A DNA stretch of 64,000 nucleotides from Helicobacter sp. MIT 05-5294 (lineage in GTDB: Bacteria; Campylobacterota; Campylobacteria; Campylobacterales; Helicobacteraceae), in the NCBI RefSeq assembly GCF_000765675.1, contig NZ_JRPA02000008.1, positions 1 to 64,000 of the forward strand, given 5' to 3'. The number at the start of each line of letters is the position of its first letter. The stretch's first letter is position 1. Below are positions 1-8,941 of this stretch, one piece after another. A model generated the notes under the pieces. That model was not told the origin of the DNA. It saw only the letters and a program-made list of their open reading frames with translations, and searched no databases. Both the position numbers and the translations under genes were made by a program.

Positions 1-42
1 GCCCTAAAAGGAGCTAAGATGATGTCAGCAAAATTCATCTTG
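1..42 (-). ncRNA. predicted antisense RNA to peptide copy 1 (partial)
   Basis: The minus strand inside the peptide ORF carries TTGACA (77..72), a 17-nt spacer and TATAAT (54..49), a perfect sigma70 consensus. Transcription would start near 42 and run left across the start codons and ribosome-binding site, leaving the window. The promoter is read directly from sequence; the RNA itself is inference. Confidence 0.6.
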
Positions 43-87
43 GTTGCGATTATACTACTTTGTATAATCGTTGTCAAGGCTTATTAA
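19..87 (+). CDS. Ibs-like small hydrophobic toxin peptide, copy 1
   Basis: A 22-codon ORF begins with a double ATG and encodes a short N-terminal stretch (MMSAKF), a hydrophobic core (ILVAIILLCIIVV) and the tail KAY. A good Shine-Dalgarno (AAGGAG, 8-13) lies 5 nt before the start. The peptide resembles, from memory, the 18-19 residue Ibs membrane toxins of enterobacteria, which also start MM, are almost wholly hydrophobic and end in AY. Such peptides insert in the inner membrane when their antisense RNA is lacking. Two more copies lie at 21716 and 57701; this one is identical in peptide to the 21716 copy. Its promoter would lie left of the window. Coding is inferred from conservation, ribosome-binding site and context. 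Confidence 0.72.
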   Translation: MMSAKFILVAIILLCIIVVKAY

Positions 88-92
88 GCCTT

Positions 93-112
93 AGCCCTGC
101 TTTGGCGGGGCT
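93..112 (+). other. hairpin after peptide copy 1
   Basis: AGCCCTGC pairs with GCGGGGCT around a TTTG loop, just after the stop codon. A 17-nt palindrome (AAGGCTTA-T-TAAGCCTT, 76-92) precedes it. The hairpin has no U tract, so it is more likely an mRNA-stabilising or processing structure than a classical terminator. The same structures follow all three copies. Confidence 0.55.
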
Positions 113-204
113 ATGATGAGTTTAACCTGTGGATTCTGCTTTTGCTATATAAATTTCCATTGATTGTTTTTATTGTTTTAATATTGTGAATTATGGGTTC
201 TAGT

Positions 205-320
205 CGTCATTGTGAGGAACGAACGAAGTGAGAGACGCGACAATCTATAATAAGAAACTTAAGTAAATATGCAATGGAATCTTTAAGGGCGAGGTTCTAA
301 CAAATCTCTCGCAATGATGC
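205..320. repeat. dispersed inverted-repeat element
   Basis: The element starts CGTCATTGTGAG and ends CTCGCAATGATGC, with the internal signature AATGGAATCTTTAAGG. It is one of more than ten related intergenic elements in this window. No transposase is present, so it resembles a MITE- or REP-like non-autonomous repeat. Confidence 0.7.
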
Positions 321-325
321 GGCAG

Positions 326-1027
326 TTAAAGCACGAATGCTTGTTCAAAAATTCGTTTGCTAGGATATTCTAACGCAGTCAATCGTGCATTTGGCTTTGT
401 TTTGTGATAAACACAACCCGTATCTATGGCGGCAAAATTATCTGTTATCAACACTTCTTTTTGCACATCATGCCCAAAAACATTAAACACTCCATAGCGT
501 TTTTTGGCTTCTTTTTGTAGATTGTGCATTTTGAGCCTACTCCAAGTCATCGCTTGGGATTCCTTGTCGCGCACTTTATAATAAGGCAACCCAAAGCCAT
601 GCGTAACAAGCAACCGCTTCCCTTGAGCGTCGCAAATGTCAATCTCTAGAAATCTAGGCAACTCTACAAGCCATTCTAAGTGTTCGTGAATCTTGCGCAA
701 TCCCCCATACCGCCGATAGCTTTCCATCGTCTCATAGCCTCCATTGCTAATCCACACGCTCCCTCTGCCGCTGCTTGGAATCTTATGATAATACTCCAAC
801 ATTAACTCTTCGTGGTTTCCAAGCACACAAGCAAAATTATGCGAAATCGCCAAATCAATCACCTCGCAACTTTTATCGCCTCTATCTATCAAATCTCCTG
901 TTAGAATGATTTGCGATTCCCATTTACGCGGTAATTTTTCAATCAACAAATATAAAGTATCATAACAACCATGCACATCACCAATCACATAAACAGGCTG
1001 TGAGTTGTCAAAGTTTTTCGCTTCCAA
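326..1027 (-). CDS. metallophosphoesterase (protein phosphatase/ApaH-like)
   Basis: This 233-residue cytoplasmic protein belongs to the calcineurin-like metallophosphoesterase family, near PrpE and ApaH-type serine/threonine phosphatases. The dinuclear metal motifs are intact: GDVHGC (16-21), GDLIDRG (44-50) and GNHEE (70-74), followed by THGFG and FGHD histidine motifs in the second half. The start is a TTG with an AGGA element about 9 nt upstream; a TAA stop lies two codons before it, so there is no longer in-frame start. The substrate (phosphoprotein or dinucleoside polyphosphate) cannot be told from sequence. It is transcribed leftward behind the Pit transporter with a 33-nt gap, so the two may be cotranscribed. 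Confidence 0.85.
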   Translation of the reverse strand: MEAKNFDNSQPVYVIGDVHGCYDTLYLLIEKLPRKWESQIILTGDLIDRGDKSCEVIDLAISHNFACVLGNHEELMLEYYHKIPSSGRGSVWISNGGYETMESYRRYGGLRKIHEHLEWLVELPRFLEIDICDAQGKRLLVTHGFGLPYYKVRDKESQAMTWSRLKMHNLQKEAKKRYGVFNVFGHDVQKEVLITDNFAAIDTGCVYHKTKPNARLTALEYPSKRIFEQAFVL

Positions 1028-1060
1028 GTTTTAAGATTCCTGCATTGTCACGTTTATTGC

Positions 1061-2656
1061 TTAAAACCCAACCGCACTAAGAATAAAATAACAAATTGCG
1101 CTAAAAACCGCAGATACCGGCACGGTAATCACCCAAGCCGCAATGATTTTGTTAATCGCGGAACGCTTGACTAATTCTTCTTGATAAGCTTCTTTAAGCC
1201 TTTTTTGTTCTTTTTTCTTCAATTCGGGAATGTCAATGTTTTTTGACAATGACTTTTTGATTTTCTTTTTTGCTTCTTTTTTTTCAATAATGCTTAGAAT
1301 CGCTTTTTTGCGACGAATGGAAGCATTACGGAATTTATCCAAAAACTCTTTGACTTTCTCGCCATCTTCTCCCTCACGAGATTCAAGAATCTTAAATTCC
1401 ATTTCTTTATATTGTCGTTTGAGATGTTCGCGCAAAAACCCTACGCCAAACACCGCACCAATCGCGATATGAGTGGAGCTTACAGGCATTCCTAATTCAC
1501 TTGCAATTAACACGGTTAGTGCCGCACTCATTGCGATACAATAAGCACGCATTTGGTCTAATTCTGTAATCTCGCTTCCCACCGTGCGGATAAGTCGTGG
1601 TCCAAAAAGCGCAAGTCCAATAGAGATTCCAAGCCCACCAATTAGCATAATCCAAAAAGGCACACTCATATTACCAAATTCAAAAGCAATCTTAAGGGAA
1701 TTGTTGATTGCCGCTAAAGGTCCTACTGCGTTGGCAACATCATTTGCACCATGCGCGAAACTCAAAAGCGCGACAGCAAAAATCAATGGAATCGTAAAAA
1801 GCTTGTTAATTTCTTCTTTTTTGTTCTCTAGCTTTTCTAAAGCTTTTTTAATAATGGGTTTCACGACAAAAAGCACCACGATTGCGATTGCCACACTCAA
1901 CCCAAAGGCTACCTTACTATCTAGTGTGATAATGTGGCGCAAGCCTTTATTAATCAAATATAAGCTAAATGCCCAAGTCATAAAGGCAATCAGATAAGGC
2001 ACGACATTTTCAGCAGATATTTTTTTGTTTTTCTTGTAAGTAATCGTGTGTTTAATGAAAAACAATAGAATCGCTGCGATGATTCCGCCCATTACAGGGG
2101 AAATAACCCAGCTTCCTACGATTCCGCCTAATTCGCCCCAATTCGCTACTCCAAATCCACCCGCTGCGATTCCAGAACCTAAAATACCGCCCACAATCGC
2201 GTGTGTCGTGGAAACAGGCGCACCAATCACGGTGGCAATGTTTAGCCAAATCGCACCAGAAACCAACGCGGCAAGCATAAGGGTAACAAACTGCTTTTGG
2301 TCTCCAATAGCATCTACGGAAATAATACCCGAACTCACGGTGCTTACGACTTCTCCTCCGGCAATCAATGCTCCTAAAATCTCGCAAACTGCTGCAATAA
2401 TAATCGCGCCTGTCATCGTCAAGGCTTTAGAGCCTACTGCGGGTCCCATATTGTTGGCAACATCGTTTGCGCCGATATTAAGTGCCATATAACCACCGAC
2501 AATTGCTGCAAATCCTAAAAGAATGGGATTCGTAACCTTTTCCGCAAAAGCAACCATTACGATAATCGCTAATACAAACGCAAAGATAATACTTGCTTTT
2601 TGTAAATCTTCTTTGTTGATTTTAAACCCTCTATCGGGTCGCAAAAAACTCTCCAT
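1061..2656 (-). CDS. pit: inorganic phosphate transporter, Pit family
   Basis: A PHO4/Pit-family permease of 531 residues that imports inorganic phosphate with a cation. Both halves of the duplicated family signature are present: GANDVANNMGPAVGS near residue 62 and HGANDVANAVGPLAA near residue 300. Many hydrophobic segments flank a charged cytoplasmic insert (about 415-490, rich in Lys and Glu), and the C-terminus ends in a further membrane segment. I chose the ATG at 2656, which has GGGAG 6 nt upstream, over an in-frame TTG seven codons earlier. Only the transport ion is uncertain. Confidence 0.93.
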   Translation of the reverse strand: MESFLRPDRGFKINKEDLQKASIIFAFVLAIIVMVAFAEKVTNPILLGFAAIVGGYMALNIGANDVANNMGPAVGSKALTMTGAIIIAAVCEILGALIAGGEVVSTVSSGIISVDAIGDQKQFVTLMLAALVSGAIWLNIATVIGAPVSTTHAIVGGILGSGIAAGGFGVANWGELGGIVGSWVISPVMGGIIAAILLFFIKHTITYKKNKKISAENVVPYLIAFMTWAFSLYLINKGLRHIITLDSKVAFGLSVAIAIVVLFVVKPIIKKALEKLENKKEEINKLFTIPLIFAVALLSFAHGANDVANAVGPLAAINNSLKIAFEFGNMSVPFWIMLIGGLGISIGLALFGPRLIRTVGSEITELDQMRAYCIAMSAALTVLIASELGMPVSSTHIAIGAVFGVGFLREHLKRQYKEMEFKILESREGEDGEKVKEFLDKFRNASIRRKKAILSIIEKKEAKKKIKKSLSKNIDIPELKKKEQKRLKEAYQEELVKRSAINKIIAAWVITVPVSAVFSAICYFILSAVGF

Positions 2657-2810
2657 TTTCCTCTCCCTACTACCCAAACAATTTTAGGAATTTTGGATAT
2701 TTTTAATATAATTAACCTTATATTTTAGCACAACTTTGCCAAAAACAACAAATTTTCTTCACACTTTGACTTGCGGAATCTTTATCGTCAATGTAGATTG
2801 CATACAAAAT

Positions 2811-2882
2811 AATGCAATGGAATCTTTAAGGCGAGATATTGGTTATGGATTACCACGACTCCTACGAAGTCTCGCAATGACA
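2811..2882. repeat. partial dispersed repeat element
   Basis: This is the 3' half of the dispersed family: AATGGAATCTTTAAGGCGAG, then TTATGGATT and a CTCGCAATGAC end. It lies between the Pit transporter and the methyltransferase. Short ORFs called across it are not genes. Confidence 0.6.
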
Positions 2883-2915
2883 AAATGCGGGGGATTCCGC
2901 GTTGGCAAGGCGTCC

Positions 2916-4631
2916 CTATCCAAGCGGATTTTTGTATCCTAGTAGCTTTGCGATTCCTCGTTTTTGGGCTTGAATCTGCTCACCCCGCGCGATTAACTCA
3001 TAAAAATGCTCCTGATATTCTTCTAATATCTGCGAATCCAAAAACCAATTTGGCAAAGGCATTTCTTTTAGCTCCTTTTCGCCCACGCGCTCGTTGTTGC
3101 TTTGGTAGATTTTGCTAAGCATGGAATGCCCTTCAAAGGACAAAAAGTAAAAATACAACGCCCTAGCAATCCTAGAATCTTTCACTCTAAGCACGAGGAT
3201 TCCGGCATTTGGCAAAACAATCTTTTGTGCCGCATTTGAGCCGATGATTGCGACTTTTGGAGCAACTCCCCGCATGGATAGCAAAAGATCATAAGGTTGC
3301 ACTTTGAGTTCGTGCAAACGCTTAAGATTTGGCTTTAACACATAATCATCAAACGCATTGCTAAAACCATAGTTTGCAAAATCTTTGATTCCCAAATCAT
3401 AACAACCCAACAAATCCTTATCTTGTTGCGTCTCTATGCGCACTCCGCGATAGCATTTTTCTATGAATTGTCCCAATAACACTGCGGTTTGTTTGGAATG
3501 ATTGCTGTTTTGAAACTGCATATAATACGAGGGTTTGAGATTTTCCAAATCCAACGCCTGATAATCTCGCAAACAAGTAATGTCGCTGTTTTGTTTAAGC
3601 GCAAACAAATCCAATATTTCTTCTTGTTTGATGAGTTTGTTGTATTTGCCCTCTTTGAGATAAAAACTCTGTGCGTCCATAAAAAACACGCGCTTATTGT
3701 TTGGAGAAAGCACAAGCAAACAAAACTCCCCCATTTGATGCGGAAAAATGTTTGTCGGTAATTCTATAATCGCCTCTATCAATCCCGATTCTATGAGATA
3801 TTGGCGCAATCGTTCTCCTATGGGTTTGTTTAACAACACAGAACGAATAATGAAAATCGCTTTTTTTTCAAAATTGCAAAGCGCAAAATCCAAAAACGGA
3901 ATCTCGGGGGCTGTTTTGGTATAAGGAGCAAGTGGAGAATCTTTTGGGGCTTTAAGATTAAGATGCGTAAGCAAGGGCGGATGGCAAAAGATTTTATCAA
4001 ATTTGTTTGATGAATTTTTGGATTGCTTTTGTGGGTTTGAAATTTCCTTAAATTTAGCGGATTCTTTGAAAATATCCGCAACTTCTAAATAGCAATTTTT
4101 GAATCCCAAAAGAGCCGCAAGGACTTTGGCGATTCCAATTAGTTTTGGGTGAATATCTACGCCGAAAAATCGGCATTCTTTATGATGCGCACTTAACGAT
4201 AAAAGCCAAGAACCCATACCGCAGCAAGGATTATAAATGCTTTCATTCTTTTGCAAATGAAGCAATCCGCACACGAGAGCGTTAATCTCTGCGGGCGTGG
4301 CATAATCATAGAGCTTTAAAATTGTTTTTTGCAACGCAATGGTTTGGATAAAATCCTCCAATTCTTGCGCATTAATTTTGAGATTCTGCGCGATTTTGAA
4401 AACCTTTTTATAGTTTAACTTCGGATTGATAAGGATTTGAGAGCTTAAATCGTATTTTTGCAACTCTTCATAAAAGCTTGGTGGAATCTCACGCTTCTTA
4501 TATTCTAAAATTTCCGCAACCAAAGCTTGATTTTGGGCAACTAGCAAAAACTCCAAACTTAAACGCAACACATCAAAATTATCTTCGTGGTATTTTTGAA
4601 TATATTGAAAAATCCGTAACAACTCTTTCAC
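2916..4631 (-). CDS. N6-adenine methylase-like protein fused to HsdS-like domain
   Basis: This 571-residue protein joins an N-6 DNA methylase fold to a type I specificity-like region. Residues 134-141 (NPCCGMGS) match the SAM-binding motif I and 157-160 (GVDI) is motif II. Motif IV is unusual: 216-220 reads CHPPL where active enzymes have [N/D/S]PP[Y/F]. The C-terminal part (about 385-571) looks like an HsdS target recognition domain, including a DLLLSMRG strand and an AGILVLRV segment. No restriction subunit or second methylase lies nearby. It could be a solitary methylase, an inactivated DNA-binding relative, or a decayed R-M remnant. The frame is open throughout. The start ATG lies just downstream of the permease gene. 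Confidence 0.75.
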   Translation of the reverse strand: MKELLRIFQYIQKYHEDNFDVLRLSLEFLLVAQNQALVAEILEYKKREIPPSFYEELQKYDLSSQILINPKLNYKKVFKIAQNLKINAQELEDFIQTIALQKTILKLYDYATPAEINALVCGLLHLQKNESIYNPCCGMGSWLLSLSAHHKECRFFGVDIHPKLIGIAKVLAALLGFKNCYLEVADIFKESAKFKEISNPQKQSKNSSNKFDKIFCHPPLLTHLNLKAPKDSPLAPYTKTAPEIPFLDFALCNFEKKAIFIIRSVLLNKPIGERLRQYLIESGLIEAIIELPTNIFPHQMGEFCLLVLSPNNKRVFFMDAQSFYLKEGKYNKLIKQEEILDLFALKQNSDITCLRDYQALDLENLKPSYYMQFQNSNHSKQTAVLLGQFIEKCYRGVRIETQQDKDLLGCYDLGIKDFANYGFSNAFDDYVLKPNLKRLHELKVQPYDLLLSMRGVAPKVAIIGSNAAQKIVLPNAGILVLRVKDSRIARALYFYFLSFEGHSMLSKIYQSNNERVGEKELKEMPLPNWFLDSQILEEYQEHFYELIARGEQIQAQKRGIAKLLGYKNPLG

Positions 4632-4641
4632 TTCGCCCCTT

Positions 4642-5898
4642 TCATCTATACATTGGTAGCCAATCTAACACAAAAAGAATATGGCACACGCCCACCACAC
4701 AACCAAAACCCAACAAAGCATAAATCGTCCAATTTCCGCCCTTGACGCGAAAATCAGTTTTGGAATCTTGCGCATTGGCTTGACGCGCGATTCTGTGGGA
4801 TTTGAGCAATAATGCAGGAATAATCACAGACCAAATCGTCGCGGCAAGTCCCGCCCAACCAATCGCCAACAAAAAGCCATCAGGATAGAGGATTCCACCT
4901 ATAATTGGAGGCACGAAAGAAACGAGCATTGTTTTCGTGCGCCCCAATCGGCTATCATCAAATCCACATAAATCCGCCATATAGTCAAACAAACCAAGCC
5001 CCGCACCCAAAAACGAAGTCGCTACAGCCAAAAAGGCGAATCCCTCCAACATTCGCAACAAAAACGCGGTGTTTAGATTAAGACTTGCTGCTTCAATCAA
5101 ATGGCGCACATTGCCTCCTGCGGCGATAACTTCCTTAAAAGCAGTGCGTTCAATGTTGCCATCACACGCGACATTCCACACTGCATAAGCGAAAAACGCA
5201 ATCAAAGTGCCATAAACTAAGCATTGATTAATCTTTGTTGGTTCTTTGCCAAAATACTTTACAAGACTTGGCACACTTGCGTGAAAACAAAAAGAAGTGA
5301 GGTAAGTAGAAAGTGCGACAAAAACAAAGATTTCATACGCATTGTCATCGTGGTGCAAATCTAGCAAATAAGACATTTTTAGCTCACTTAGCATTCCACT
5401 CATCGCAAAGCAAAAGGTCAAAACCATTCCACCAATCATAATAACAGAGAATCTATCCACCGCATAAGTGCTCCACCAAATACAGCCACTAAGCAGAATC
5501 GCAAAAAGCAAACTTGCAAGAGTTTTAGGAATCTCATAATCAAAGGCGACAATAGAAATATGCACAACCATAGAACCACCGCCACTTACATAAGCATAAA
5601 TTAAAATATAAAGCACAAATGCGACACTTAAGCCATTAATGAGATTCCAAAATTTGCCCAAATTATCCAAAACAAGCGTATGAAAACTTGAACCGGGATT
5701 GTAATGCAGATTCACTTCTAGCAAAGCTTGGGAAGAAAGCAACATCATAAACCAAGTCAAAATCAATAATCCAAAAGAATACCAAACCCACATTCCCGCA
5801 CTAATTGTGGGCAATGCCAACATTCCCGCGCCAATGGCAGTCCCAGCGACAATCATCGTCCCACCAAATACACTTGGCTTATGCCCAATTTTAAACAT
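4642..5898 (-). CDS. aromatic amino acid permease (TyrP/Mtr type)
   Basis: A 418-residue inner-membrane transporter of the hydroxy/aromatic amino acid permease (HAAAP) family, which takes up tyrosine, tryptophan or related amino acids with protons. The N-terminal signature GGTMIVAGTAIGAGMLALP (about residues 10-28) is diagnostic, and about eleven hydrophobic segments follow. I chose the ATG at 5898, preceded by AAAAGG with 6-nt spacing, rather than the codon ten residues upstream. The gene ends 10 nt before the methylase-like gene, so the two may share a transcript. Substrate choice between Tyr, Trp and Ser cannot be read from the sequence. Confidence 0.88.
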   Translation of the reverse strand: MFKIGHKPSVFGGTMIVAGTAIGAGMLALPTISAGMWVWYSFGLLILTWFMMLLSSQALLEVNLHYNPGSSFHTLVLDNLGKFWNLINGLSVAFVLYILIYAYVSGGGSMVVHISIVAFDYEIPKTLASLLFAILLSGCIWWSTYAVDRFSVIMIGGMVLTFCFAMSGMLSELKMSYLLDLHHDDNAYEIFVFVALSTYLTSFCFHASVPSLVKYFGKEPTKINQCLVYGTLIAFFAYAVWNVACDGNIERTAFKEVIAAGGNVRHLIEAASLNLNTAFLLRMLEGFAFLAVATSFLGAGLGLFDYMADLCGFDDSRLGRTKTMLVSFVPPIIGGILYPDGFLLAIGWAGLAATIWSVIIPALLLKSHRIARQANAQDSKTDFRVKGGNWTIYALLGFGCVVGVCHILFVLDWLPMYR

Positions 5899-6040
5899 TT
5901 TATGCCTTTTGTAAGTTATTTGCAACATTATACCTAAGATTGAACCGACTTCAACTTCAATCGTTTAAATTTAATGAATTAACAATTTTTTAGGCTTGCT
6001 TTGTGTAGAATTTGAATTTTTAAAATTAGGGATTAACAAA

Positions 6041-7804
6041 ATGGAACAACAAGCGTTAGCATTAAAATATCGTCCAATGGATTTTGAAGAACTCATCGGA
6101 CAAGAAGCGGTTAGTCGCACTCTTTCTTTAGCATTAAGCAGTAAGCGACTTTCTCATGCTTATTTATTTTCAGGCTTACGCGGAAGCGGCAAAACCTCTA
6201 GTGCTAGAATCTTTGCGCGCGCTTTACAATGCGAAAATGGTCCATCGGCTAAACCTTGTGGCGTCTGCGCTAACTGCGTCGCGGCGAATCCTCACAAAAT
6301 GCGACACATTGATATTATAGAATTAGATGGTGCTTCAAGTCGCAAGATTGATGATATTCGTGATTTGATTGAACAAACCAAATACCACCCCAATATGGGA
6401 AGATTCAAAATCTTTATCATTGACGAAGTGCATATGCTCACCAAAGAAGCCTTTAACGCGCTTTTAAAGACTTTGGAAGAGCCACCAGAATATGTGAAGT
6501 TTATCTTAGCCACAACTGACCCTTTAAAGCTCCCCGCGACGATTCTAAGTCGCACACAACATTTTCGCTTCAAGCGCATTTCAGACAAAAGCATTCTGGA
6601 ACATCTCAAAAACATTCTGCAAAAAGAACAAATCACCTATCAAGAAGAAGCCTTAAATATGCTGATTCGTAGCGGTAGCGGTTCTTTGCGTGATACTTTA
6701 ACTCTACTAGATCAAGTGATTATTTATTCCAACTACAATATCACGACAGAATCATGTGCAAATATGCTAGGCTTAATCAATCCCCAAAGCCTCAATGCTT
6801 TGTTTGAATGTATTTTTAAACAAGATAGAGAAGCTTTACTACGCGAGATTGAAGCGTTTTTTGAATATGAAAGCGAAATGCTTTTAGATGAGATGAGCAT
6901 TTTTCTCAAAGACAAACTCCTAAGGGGTGAGGATTCTCGTTATAACACTTTATTGATTGACCGCTTTTTTAGGATTCTAGCTCAAGCGAAAGAATTATTG
7001 TTTTTGGGTTCTGAAGATGAGTTTGTCCTCACACTTAGCGTGTTTAAAATGCTAGAAGCCCTCAAGGTAGAACAAATTGACTTAGCGATTGAAAATTTAG
7101 AAAAAGGTTTGCTTGATAATCTCCCCAAACAGCTTCCAAATACTTCCACAGCTCCAGCGATTCAAGAGATTCCACCAACTACAAATGCGATTCCACAAAC
7201 CCAAACCACACAAACCCAACCACAAGCGGAATCCCCACTTGAAACTAATCCCAAAAAACAGCCCGATAATGAGCGCAATCTAGCAATGTTTGCACTACTA
7301 AACCAAAAAATTTACGACCGCAATTACGAATTAGGAGAAATTTTTGCCAAAGAAATTTCCTTTGTTTCTTTTGAAAACAATCTCTTAACTTGGGAAAGTC
7401 GCGCACAAGATAAGAATCGCGAAAGACTTAAAAACAGCTATTCTATCATTAAAAATTTTGTTTTAGAGATTTTTGGTATCCAAACGCAAATCCAATCCAT
7501 CAATAAACCAATCCAAACTCCCACAATTCAAGAATCACAAGAAGATTCCACCCAAGAAAAACAGCCTAAAATCCCACAAAATCACCAAGTAGAGCAAACG
7601 CAAACTCCAGAGATTCCAACACAAACGCAAAATCTAAAGACACCACAAGCAGAATCGCAAACAACACAGCCGACAAACGACGCACAAACTGCGATTGCTG
7701 CCGAAGTCAATGCGGCTTTGGAGTTGCCTTTGTTACAAAGTGCGAAAGAACTCCTAGAGATTAAGCAAATCAAAGTGCGCCCCAAATCTCCAAATACAAT
7801 GTGA
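6041..7804 (+). CDS. dnaX: DNA polymerase III subunit tau/gamma
   Basis: The clamp-loader ATPase of the replicative polymerase (587 residues). Walker A is SGLRGSGKTS near 44-53, four cysteines (64, 73, 76, 79) form the zinc module typical of DnaX, Walker B is IIDEVHML, and the SRT motif (TILSRTQHFRF) supplies the sensor. Residues about 370-560 are a Gln/Thr/Pro-rich low-complexity linker. I see no obvious slippery heptamer for a programmed gamma frameshift. The ATG at 6041 has AGGGA 8 nt upstream and gives the normal N-terminus. It begins the run dnaX-tsaE-lptB-rpoN, the same order as remembered in H. pylori. Confidence 0.95.
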   Translation: MEQQALALKYRPMDFEELIGQEAVSRTLSLALSSKRLSHAYLFSGLRGSGKTSSARIFARALQCENGPSAKPCGVCANCVAANPHKMRHIDIIELDGASSRKIDDIRDLIEQTKYHPNMGRFKIFIIDEVHMLTKEAFNALLKTLEEPPEYVKFILATTDPLKLPATILSRTQHFRFKRISDKSILEHLKNILQKEQITYQEEALNMLIRSGSGSLRDTLTLLDQVIIYSNYNITTESCANMLGLINPQSLNALFECIFKQDREALLREIEAFFEYESEMLLDEMSIFLKDKLLRGEDSRYNTLLIDRFFRILAQAKELLFLGSEDEFVLTLSVFKMLEALKVEQIDLAIENLEKGLLDNLPKQLPNTSTAPAIQEIPPTTNAIPQTQTTQTQPQAESPLETNPKKQPDNERNLAMFALLNQKIYDRNYELGEIFAKEISFVSFENNLLTWESRAQDKNRERLKNSYSIIKNFVLEIFGIQTQIQSINKPIQTPTIQESQEDSTQEKQPKIPQNHQVEQTQTPEIPTQTQNLKTPQAESQTTQPTNDAQTAIAAEVNAALELPLLQSAKELLEIKQIKVRPKSPNTM

Positions 7805-7811
7805 GCATAAA

Positions 7812-8231
7812 ATGGAATGGATTTTAAAAGAAGAGGAGTTAGCAAAACTCGCACAAATTTTGGATTTGAAGAATCATCAAGGCATTTATTTGCTAAGCGG
7901 AGACTTGGCAAGCGGCAAAACAACGCTAGTTAAAGCCCTAGTCAATGCACTAGGAAGCAAGGCAAAGGTTACTTCTCCGACTTTTTTAACCGCATTGGAT
8001 TATGGCAATCATATCTACCATTATGATATTTACAACAAAGATTTAAAAGAACTCTTTGCTTTAGGGTTTTTAGAAGAAATTGAAAAAGAAGGTTGGCATT
8101 TTATTGAATGGGGCGATGAAAATTTAGCTAAAATTCTACAACAAATTGGTTTGCCATTTTGTCGCATTATCATTAATATAGAACAAAATCAGCGAAAATA
8201 CAGCATTCAAGGAACATTATGCACACACTAG
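7812..8231 (+). CDS. tsaE: tRNA threonylcarbamoyladenosine biosynthesis ATPase
   Basis: This small ATPase (139 residues) works with TsaB and TsaD to make t6A at position 37 of ANN-decoding tRNAs. The P-loop GDLASGKTT (30-38) and the family segment VTSPTF (about 56-61) are intact, as is the W-G-D motif near residue 98. It starts 7 nt after dnaX and overlaps the start of lptB by 13 nt, so it is translationally coupled in this operon. Length fits the family. Confidence 0.93.
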   Translation: MEWILKEEELAKLAQILDLKNHQGIYLLSGDLASGKTTLVKALVNALGSKAKVTSPTFLTALDYGNHIYHYDIYNKDLKELFALGFLEEIEKEGWHFIEWGDENLAKILQQIGLPFCRIIINIEQNQRKYSIQGTLCTH

Positions 8232-8941
8232 AAGCGATACTTTTAAGCAAAACCATCAAAAAAACCAAAATCATTAGTGGAATCTCCTTGCGTGTGCAAA
8301 GCGGAGAAGTAGTCGGGCTTTTAGGACCCAATGGAGCGGGAAAAACAACGACTTTTTATATCATTTGTGGGCTTTTAGGGGCAAGTAGTGGCAAAGTTTG
8401 TTTTGACAATCAAGACATCACGCATTTAAGCCTACACAAACGCGCACAACTTGGAATTGGCTATTTACCGCAAGAATCTAGCGTGTTTAAAGATTTGAGC
8501 GTAGAAGAAAATCTCCTTATTGCCGCGGAAGTTTGTTTGCTAGACGAAGAAGAAAGAGACAAGCGCATTGAAGAGTTATTGGAAGAATTTAGCATTGAAC
8601 CTATTCGGAATCGCAAAGGAATCAATTTAAGCGGAGGTGAAAGAAGACGCGTAGAAATTGCACGCGCTTTAGTTAAAAAGCCGAAATTTATTTTGCTTGA
8701 TGAACCCTTTGCGGGAGTTGATCCTATCGCGGTATTGGATATTCAAAACATCATCAAAAAACTGCTGGAATTAGGCATTGGTGTGCTTATCACAGACCAT
8801 AATGTGCGCGAAACGCTCGGCGTTTGCAACCGCGCTTATGTGATTAACAAAGGCACTTTACTCGCAAGTGGAGATTCTAATGAGATTTACGAAAACGAAC
8901 TTGTCCGCAAACATTACTTAGGTGAGAATTTCAAAATATGA
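8219..8941 (+). CDS. lptB: LPS export ABC ATPase
   Basis: The cytoplasmic ATPase of the Lpt machine that pulls lipopolysaccharide from the inner membrane toward the cell surface (240 residues). Walker A is GPNGAGKTT (36-44), the Q-loop is YLPQE (82-86), the signature is LSGGERRR (137-144) and Walker B with catalytic Glu is ILLDEP (158-163). The YLPQE and DHNVRE segments are typical of LptB rather than of amino-acid ABC ATPases. Its start lies inside tsaE and its stop overlaps the rpoN start by 4 nt. Confidence 0.94.
   Translation: MHTLEAILLSKTIKKTKIISGISLRVQSGEVVGLLGPNGAGKTTTFYIICGLLGASSGKVCFDNQDITHLSLHKRAQLGIGYLPQESSVFKDLSVEENLLIAAEVCLLDEEERDKRIEELLEEFSIEPIRNRKGINLSGGERRRVEIARALVKKPKFILLDEPFAGVDPIAVLDIQNIIKKLLELGIGVLITDHNVRETLGVCNRAYVINKGTLLASGDSNEIYENELVRKHYLGENFKI

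Noticed and set aside
2046-2492. 148-codon plus-strand ORF opposite the Pit transporter
   Set aside because: It is an antisense shadow of a well-conserved membrane protein gene, with composition expected from reversed hydrophobic codons.
2736-2942. 68-codon plus-strand ORF after the Pit gene
   Set aside because: It runs through a dispersed repeat element, lacks a ribosome-binding site and has no recognisable protein features.
3861-3868. Run of eight T in the methylase-specificity fusion, possible phase-variation tract
   Set aside because: Such short A/T runs are common in this AT-rich sequence and slip rarely; there is no overlapping alternative frame to suggest switching.
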